This document shows positions 29,657 to 35,362 of a stretch of DNA of 35,362 nucleotides, piece after piece. Both the position numbers and the translations under genes were made by a program. The first letter of the stretch is position 1. Each line of letters opens with the position of its first letter. The stretch is from Chara braunii (taxonomy: Eukaryota > Streptophyta > Charophyceae > Charales > Characeae), in NCBI GenBank assembly GCA_003427395.1, contig BFEA01000264.1:1722693-1758054 (forward strand). The letters run 5' to 3'. The notes under the pieces were generated by a model. That model was not told the origin of the DNA. It did no database searches and saw only the letters and a list, made by a program, of their open reading frames with translations.

Positions 29657-31579
29657 ATGTTGATCATGGCACCGATTGCTGAGCACATGCGTCAGTCTAT
29701 TCTGACCCGGTGGGTGCCTCGTCTGTTTGGACCTGGGCAAGTGCCTTATGNGGTGGGAGCAAGTAGCTCCTCGATTGAGCCGCGTACACGTGCCCAGATC
29801 GAGGCANGAAGAAGTGAACTGGGAGAGCTCCTCTCCCNNCTGCTNGTGGATATGGAGTTTGNTGTCCCTGCTGCAAGAGAACACATCCGGGGTAAATTTG
29901 ACCTTGATGCGATNTNTGATCGTNTGGCCAAAGCTATCANGNGTGTGGAGATGATAGCAGCAGCGACTNAAATCCAGAAGGTTATTNGCCAGTGTNGTNA
30001 GATACTGGACCAATTTACCATCCAGCAGTTGGAAGAAATAGCTCAGCGAAAGGATGGTGCGCCAGAAGTGAAAGTGGAAAGCATTGAAGAGAACATNCAA
30101 CAGTTGAAAGAGACACTCGCAAAAGAAGAGAAAAAGCGAGAAGAACTGTTGCAAAAGAAAGAACAGGAAACTAGACTACANCAGAGAATGGGTAGAGTAC
30201 AGCANTACGTTTCCTTAGATGAAAAAGATGTTGCTCAGACGCTCGGACAAATATTGACGTATTTGGCTTTTCTTGAAGAAAAATTGGACCAACAGCAATC
30301 CAGAATGGATGAACTTGCTGTTGGCCTTCATGTCATTACTAGCATTGTCAAGGGAAAAGCCCCTGTGCTTGAAAATGATGAAGAGAAAGAAGATAAAGAA
30401 AGAAAAGCGGACGTCAAGCCCGAGAAGTTGCTTCTTGGTGGAATGAAAAACAGCGACACAACGAAGAAGGAAACGGTAAAAGAACCCGAGAAGAAACCGG
30501 AAGAAAAACCGGAAAAGAAACCCAACGGGAATGGTGATGGAAACGAGAATGGAGACGGGAATGGAAATGGTGGTCCCAACGGTCCCCCTCCCCCTCTTAA
30601 GGACAATGCCAAACCCGCAGATCCGACTAAGCCAAAGAAAAAAGAAAAGGTGAAGATGAAATTACCTTTCACTTTTTCTAATAAGAAAGAAGAAAGCCTT
30701 CCACTCTGGATTGCAGAGATCCGGACCTATGTTGGGACTGCACCGGTAGAAGAAGAGTCGCAAGTTGCGTTCACCACTTCTTATATGGGTGGTGAAGTGA
30801 AGCAGTGGGTTCTGGCGGCGGCGAATGCCACGGGGTTTGACGATATAGGTGAGTGGGCGAAGACTATGACCTTGAAGCAGTTCCTTGCAAAAGTCAAGGA
30901 CCGCTTTCTAGACAAGACTACGGCCGATAAGGCCTTCGACCAACTCACCACGATAGGACAGAAGTCCTGGTCTTCAGTTGAGTTGTTGTCTCGTGAGGTT
31001 GACCGACTGTTGCAGGTTTACGGTCTTAACCTGCAGGACTCTCAGGTCCTTTACATTTACTTGCGTGCATTACCCGAACCGATCCGAGGGCACTTGGTCG
31101 CCGAGGCCAAGTCCGGTAAGTATAGTTACCGTTAGTTCCGCGACCTGGCGTTGCAGCGGGAACAAATGACTTCGCAAGTCAAAGGTTCCTATGCTGCTGC
31201 CGTAAAAAATGGAGGAGGAAGCAGTCGGGGAGGCTACGGCAAGCGGGTCATATGGTGTCAAAAGCGCCAAGATCACACCCTCGTCGTATTCGATGACGAT
31301 ACAATGGAGAAATGGTCATTGGAGAACGAGGGTGCTGGTGACAGCAGCAGTGACCCCGGAAAGGGGGAGGTTACCGCTGCGACGGTCAACAAGGGAGGAC
31401 CGTCATCGAACACTCGACCGAAGGGAAGACCACGCTCCTTCCCATACCATCCTGGGATTGTGGCCGGCAGACCGTGGCTGAAGATGGGACTAACCCGGGA
31501 GGTGTGGCAAGATAGAATGGATAATGCGCAATGCCTCAAAGTGGCACTGCGGGGCATGTCATTGCCTTTTGTCCGTTGA
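29657..31579 (+). pseudogene. Retrotransposon gag, interrupted by one in-frame TAG
   Basis: Starts at the ATG at 29657 or 29666 (MAPIAEHMRQ). The N-terminal third is predicted coiled coil with Glu/Lys-rich segments. A low-complexity linker (EKKPEEKPEKKPNGNGDGN, about 30485-30590) follows. The capsid-like region (30650-31110) has LPLWIAEIRTYVG, YMGGEVKQWVLAAA, TLKQFLAKVKDRF, a LTTIGQKSWSSVELLSREVDRL block and LRALPEPIRGHL, the PF03732 (Retrotrans_gag) pattern. TAG at 31133-31135 falls in KYSYR-stop-FRDLALQREQ. The same frame continues to TGA 31577-31579 with VKGSYAAAVKNGG and a basic tail. No CCHC knuckle is visible. At least a dozen single Ns lie in 29751-30205. No protease, RT, RNase H or integrase follows, so the copy is truncated or of a nonautonomous type. 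Confidence 0.75.
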
Positions 31580-31752
31580 TTAGGAACTCAAAAGGGAGCA
31601 GCCAGTAGGAATAACATCTGTTCCTATAGAGTCGGAGGGTGCGATTACATGGTCATTACCTGGTACACAGAGAGATAGATCTTCTTCTTCCTCCTCCTCC
31701 AGTCCACCACCTTCTTTTTCCCCTCCCAGCTCTCTGACTTCTTCTTATCCGG

Positions 31753-31802
<50 letters not shown>

Positions 31803-32400
31803 TAGAGATTGACGACACTTGGGATTCTGACTCGACATTGGACAGAGAACAGTGAACACCACCCGCCATGTCACAAAGTGTGGACGGCCTAACCAATCCG
31901 GTCCCATGCCACTGTCTGAGTCTGGGCGTGGGCGCAGCTGCTGGCTCCCAACAACTTGACAAGTATCTACTGGGCCCCTCCAGCTGCTGCCACTATCCAT
32001 AAAGGAAAGGCCCGGCCTCCAGTCGAGAGACTGGGCTGGGCAGATGCCATGCAGCAGCACTGCTTTAGGGGATGCTGGTAGTAGAACACAGGCATGCCAG
32101 AAAGTGCACGGGGTGCTGAGCAGGGGGCTGCACGGTGGCAGAGCGCAAGTCAGCCCTAGCCTGGCTATGCTCGCACAATGCTGGTGAGGTGATCAGGGAT
32201 TCAGGGGTCCTTGGCATAGAAGAGAGAGAGTGGAGAGAGGACATAGCCAGCCGTCGTGTAGGTCTGCATGGGCAACATCTGCATGCACCCTGGTTGTGCT
32301 GCTGAAGTCTTTTGGTTGCATCGTTTAGTTGGTAGGCTAGTAAAGGTGTCGTGAGTCTGTGGATTAGGTGCCAGGCGCCTGCTGGAAGGGCAACAGTGGA
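31580..32400. other. Region after gag: GA microsatellite, no pol
   Basis: 31590-31755 is open in a shifted frame with a Ser/Pro-rich stretch and might be the end of gag. 31756-31802 is a GA repeat. No conserved reverse transcriptase, protease, RNase H or integrase motif (for example YXDD or HHCC) could be found on either strand to the end of the window. Confidence 0.45.
31756..31802 (+). repeat. (GA)n microsatellite
   Basis: Almost pure GA repeat of about 47 bp with one AAAG interruption. Confidence 0.95.
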
Positions 32401-32500
32401 AACTCGGTCGGGATAATTCGTGGAAAGCGCCCACACCAAAACCTTTTTGGTCTTGGGCGCCTGAATGAAGTTCGTCCGCTTTGTACCACATGCCAAAACC
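32401..32500 (-). other. Coding-like fragment homologous to 33190-33295
   Basis: The minus strand encodes APKTKKVLVWALSTNYPDRV. The plus strand at 33210-33290 encodes VAKTEKVFTLALSTNYPWKV in the same alignment, with matching DNA (AAAGGTTTT..GGCGCTTTCCAC.AATTATCCC). Similarity at the protein level in one frame suggests both derive from one coding sequence present in inverted orientation. The protein family is not recognised. Confidence 0.35.
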
Positions 32501-32550
32501 TTTCCTCCTGGGATACTATCGGCCCACCCGTCGCTCTAAGGTCCCTACCG

Positions 32551-32688
32551 GATCATGAATCTGGCGCATAAGGAGCTCCAATCTATTGGTGGGGAGCATC
32601 ACCTGCTGGAAATCGGGTCCAGCGTCCCTTGACAGTTGGACAGTTGCAGAATTCATTTGCACAACTTTTCTAAACCCATCTACTCCTG
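32551..32688 (-). other. Possible exon of unknown gene (minus strand)
   Basis: Read on the minus strand, CCTATACAG precedes an open stretch with FRKVVQMNSATVQLSRD and ends MRQIHDP before GTAGGG, so it has splice-site-like borders. A related end (VVRSLHQIHEQ before GTAAGG) occurs on the minus strand at about 33073-33110. The protein is not recognised and expression is unproven. Confidence 0.25.
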
Positions 32689-33072
32689 TATAGGTACACA
32701 ATGTGGTACTAGTTCAGCTACTACTACCCCTCCCCACCCCCTTTTTCTTTACTGTGCTTTCTCAGCATATGCCCTCTCCCTCACTGTGGATACATGTACA
32801 CACATTTTGTTGTATGGGATGTGTTGGGTTTTGCAGGTTGCTATTACTACCATACATTAGGTGGGCACTGTTCATCAAGAACCGTAAGGACCTGTTTTTT
32901 TTTTATAACCAGGACCATGATGACCTGCTTTTTGTTTTAAAAAAAAAGAGAAAAAAGAAAAAGAAAAGAATATGGCGCATAAACAGCACCAGATGTAAAA
33001 GAGTCCGAGGGTGGTACTCCTAATGGATAGAACGAGGCCCAAGTACGGTATCTTGAAAAAGATTGGCCTTAC

Positions 33073-33295
33073 CTGTTCATGAATCTGGTGCAGAGACCGC
33101 ACCACATTCGTTGTCCCGCAAAAATAGGCCATCGGATTTCTGGCCACGGCGTGAGGGGGCCTTTCACCCAGGCGAAAGTTGTTCGGGCCGGTAGCAGTCC
33201 CGCAGTACCAAATGACGGAACTTTGGGTAGCCAAAACCGAAAAGGTTTTCACGTTGGCGCTTTCCACCAATTATCCCTGGAAAGTTAAAAACTTG
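33073..33295. other. Coding-like segment, unknown family
   Basis: The minus strand is open from 33270 to 32875 and includes TQSSVIWYCGTATGPNNF and CGTTNVVRSLHQIHEQ before a GTAAGG donor-like site. The plus strand carries the ALSTNYP-type homology described at 32401-32500. Only one can be the true coding strand; the cross-homology favours plus for 33200-33290. No family is recognised. Confidence 0.25.
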
Positions 33296-34030
33296 ATTGA
33301 TGGTGGGGAGAAAAAGGGCTGGCATGGACAATTGAGTTCATTGCTTTGCTCTTATATGTCTGTGATTGGTGCATGATTCTGCTTTCTGTGGGACACACTA
33401 CTATCTGGTTTCCAATCGAACTATTCAATTTGGATTTCTGTAATTCACTCTCGGTCGTTTTCCTTGCACTTTAAAAAACTTGAAGGGAAAAGAAAGGAAA
33501 CAACTACGGCCACAGGGGAGGGGGGGTGAGTTTCGAATAGGAAGAAAGAGAACTCAATCGCAGCTTCGTCACCAGGCACGTTTCAAAAGACAGAAAAAAG
33601 TAATGACTGGGAAAGAGATGAGGGGCCATGATTGGAGCTCAGCTTGCGGGGCTGTCCTGATGATTATTTTGATACGGCTGTGGCCAACTTCTCGAACAAC
33701 TGCGGTGGGATTTGGGATGATAAGGTGTAGTGTTTTACGAGTTGGGATAGTTGCGATAGGAGGAAGGGGAAGGGTACCATTGAATTGGGTGATTTTCTCT
33801 GTTTCATTACTTTTTTTCTGTGTATTTCATTACTTCACTGTCCCCCTCCTGTGTACCCTCTCTGCTATTTCCCGCTGTCGCATCCTTCCTTATTGCGCTT
33901 CTACCTCTGAGAAGTAAGGATTAAACCACCAGTACTTGGCCCAGCTATCGGCAGCAGAAAACAGTAGAGTAGAAACGCTGTGACGCCCAAACCTCACGCC
34001 CGGCGCGACTTCCTGATCGGAGTGGGATGG
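33296..34030. other. Unassigned noncoding DNA
   Basis: Nothing recognised. 33480-33620 is purine-rich and 33800-33860 is T-rich. Confidence 0.35.
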
Positions 34031-34040
34031 GGGCCCAGAA

Positions 34041-34463
34041 GTGCGCAAAAGGGGGTATGCCAAGGATTTTAGGAAAGTGGGGGTGGAGTCCCAGGTCGGA
34101 ACTGAGATCTCCTGTGACAAGTTTCGGGGGTATAGGCGCAAAGAGGGTGTACTCAGAAGGCAGGTTGCTGATGTCGTGCAGCATAAGGCAGATGGCATGC
34201 GCAGTGCATCTCAGGCTACGGATTCGGGGCACTTTTCCCGCTATCGCCGTACCGATAGATCTAAACACTCTTGCGTTCTCGAACGAAATCCCAACAACAT
34301 TGCCCTGCCAACAGGTTTAACTTTTAAGGCCGAAAAGAAAGGGGAATCACCATTGCCGCCGATTTCGTCTTCGGGGTCAGTCGCGCGGTTCGGCGAGTTG
34401 TCGGAGCCACTCGTAACAAGCTTCGGATTCCGCCGAGGCGGGCCGTACGCGGAGGCTGTGTAA
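34041..34463 (+). CDS. Hypothetical 140-aa basic protein fragment
   Basis: An open frame of 141 codons with an Arg/Lys-rich composition, including CDKFRGYRRKEGVLRRQVADV and DSGHFSRYRRTDRSKH. It has no domain I recognise, no signal peptide and no membrane helix. The start codon shown is not favoured by any context. It could be a fragment of a mobile-element protein or chance. Confidence 0.25.
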   Translation: MRKRGYAKDFRKVGVESQVGTEISCDKFRGYRRKEGVLRRQVADVVQHKADGMRSASQATDSGHFSRYRRTDRSKHSCVLERNPNNIALPTGLTFKAEKKGESPLPPISSSGSVARFGELSEPLVTSFGFRRGGPYAEAV

Positions 34464-34651
34464 TCGCTGCTCAGCTTCGGTTCGAGTCTGTCGGGTAGTT
34501 CCCGAAGCTCGGCGTGCTCGGTGATGCCGACAACCCTCGCACGGCGGGCTGGGCCAGTAGCGAGCTATGGAATTCCATGGTACCACTATGAGTTGGTGAT
34601 ATGGGAGGAGGAGATGGAAGGGAGGGAAACTGGTAGTAATAACGACGAAGT

Positions 34652-35331
34652 CAGGGGCTATGTGTCTATTCAACGGGCAACGGGAAAGTTTCAACTCCGT
34701 TGTACCCGTTGAATAGCCCCTGGGGCCCCGTTGAATTCCCGTTGAATGGTACAACGGGCCCTCCCCGTTGAATATTGTTCAACGGGGAGGGTGCATTCAA
34801 CGGGGAGGGTGCATTGGGCCTCGGACACGATGCTGGACGCACGTGAACCAAAAATAAGTCGTCCCGTTGAATCCCCGTTGCATCCCCGTTAAATCCCGTT
34901 GAATCACCGTTGGAAAAAAAAAAAAACAGACATCGTCCAAAAATTCCAGAAACAAACTTTGTTATGCAGAAAAATAAATTGAACAAGTTTTGCCTCAGGG
35001 TCACATCGAAAATCTTCACCGAATTAAAAATAAAAAATAAAATATAAAAATAAGTTTTTTATTTTTTTATTTTTTTTATTTTTTTACGTGTGTGTGTGTG
35101 CATGTGTGTGTGTGTGTGTGTGCGTGTGTGTATGTGATCGGGTGGGGGTGGGGGGGGCGACCCATCCCCTATCAATCAATCAATCAATCAAAAGAGAAAA
35201 AAAAAGTTAAAAAAAGAAGGGGAAACCCCACTTTTCTCGTTATTTTTACTTTTCCTTTTTATTTTTTGATTGATTGATTGATTGATTGATTGACTGGTGG
35301 GGGATGGGGCGCCCCCCCAACCCCCACCCAA

Positions 35332-35362
<31 letters not shown>
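34652..35362 (+). mobile_element. CAGGG-ended element with CCCGTTGAAT motif arrays, right end outside window
   Basis: 34652 starts CAGGGGCTATGTGTCTATTCAACGGG. A mirrored copy, CCCGTTGAATAGCCCCTG, lies at 34707-34724. From 34668 to 34912 CCCGTTGAAT or its complement occurs more than ten times in both orientations. This repeats the design of the elements at 15994, 19488 and 8434. The interior turns A/T-rich (34913-35080) and holds an inverted repeat at 35083-35362. The other end and any target duplication would lie beyond the window. Confidence 0.5.
35083..35362. repeat. Inverted repeat ending in (TG)n/(CA)n, truncated by window edge
   Basis: The left arm is (TG)n, TGATCGGGTGGGGGTGGGGGGGGCG, CCCATCCCC and (ATCA)n. 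The right arm is the complement: (TGAT)n, GGGGGATGGGG, CGCCCCCCCAACCCCCACCC, AATCACACACA and (CA)n. The centre is near 35215 with an A-rich left side and T-rich right side. Even the microsatellites are mirrored, which argues for one inverted duplication. Arms are at least 100 bp. Confidence 0.85.

Noticed and set aside
10759-31135. A variant genetic code with TAG as a sense codon
   Set aside because: Several in-frame TAGs occur, but only in mobile-element relics that also have TAA, TGA and frame changes. The receptor-like exon at 2372 itself ends at TAG.

Overview
The window looks like repeat-rich nuclear DNA of a streptophyte plant or alga. A charophyte such as Chara is my best guess, but this is an inference and not proven. 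Supporting signs are plant-type receptor kinases with a signal peptide, ectodomain, single membrane helix and Pelle-type kinase; a clear 3' splice site; a primer-binding site matching the usual plant initiator tRNA-Met retrotransposon site at 11 of 12 bases; many long microsatellites; and isolated Ns from ambiguous assembly. There is no operon, Shine-Dalgarno pattern, CRISPR array or rRNA. Intact cellular genes are scarce and most of the window is mobile DNA in several layers.

Layout. 1-2371 is noncoding, purine-rich DNA with copies of a dispersed repeat. 2372-4065 (+) is the 3' exon of a receptor-like kinase with a frameshifted C-lobe. 5180-7042 (-) is a paralogue with a complete ectodomain and membrane helix but no kinase. 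24691-25797 (-) is a third, truncated and frameshifted paralogue. The three share an ectodomain family, so this is a dispersed local receptor family.

7250-19145 is the most interesting part. It holds a 138-bp tandem array that is open as a 46-residue protein repeat. It also holds about ten copies of a roughly 24-bp imperfect palindrome ending in CCGAACTTC. Then comes a broken coding unit with a ParB-like domain followed by a circularly permuted DNA-methyltransferase-like domain (10249-14396), an acidic tail (to 15917), and a Ulp1/SENP-type SUMO protease relic (17289-18316). I read this as the decayed remains of one large element carrying a DNA modification module and a deSUMOylase. It has been invaded by an element at 8434-9790, which itself contains an 800-bp foldback hairpin, and by a 576-bp hAT-like MITE at 15994-16569. 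The MITE has CAGTG terminal inverted repeats and a perfect 8-bp target duplication.

19488-20195 is another hAT-like nonautonomous element, inserted in a TA repeat. 20384-21740 (-) is a LINE ORF1-like remnant. 22400-27220 is poly-T and microsatellite-rich DNA. 28100-31579 is the 5' part of an LTR retrotransposon (end of an LTR, primer-binding site, long leader, gag interrupted by one TAG) without pol. 31580-34650 is mostly unassigned. 34652 to the right edge begins a further CAGGG-ended element with an inverted repeat that runs off the window.

The unifying theme is a set of short elements with hAT-like ends. Each has GC-rich ends packed with its own short motif (GTTGAACGCG, GTTCACGG, CGTTCGGG or CCCGTTGAAT) in both orientations.
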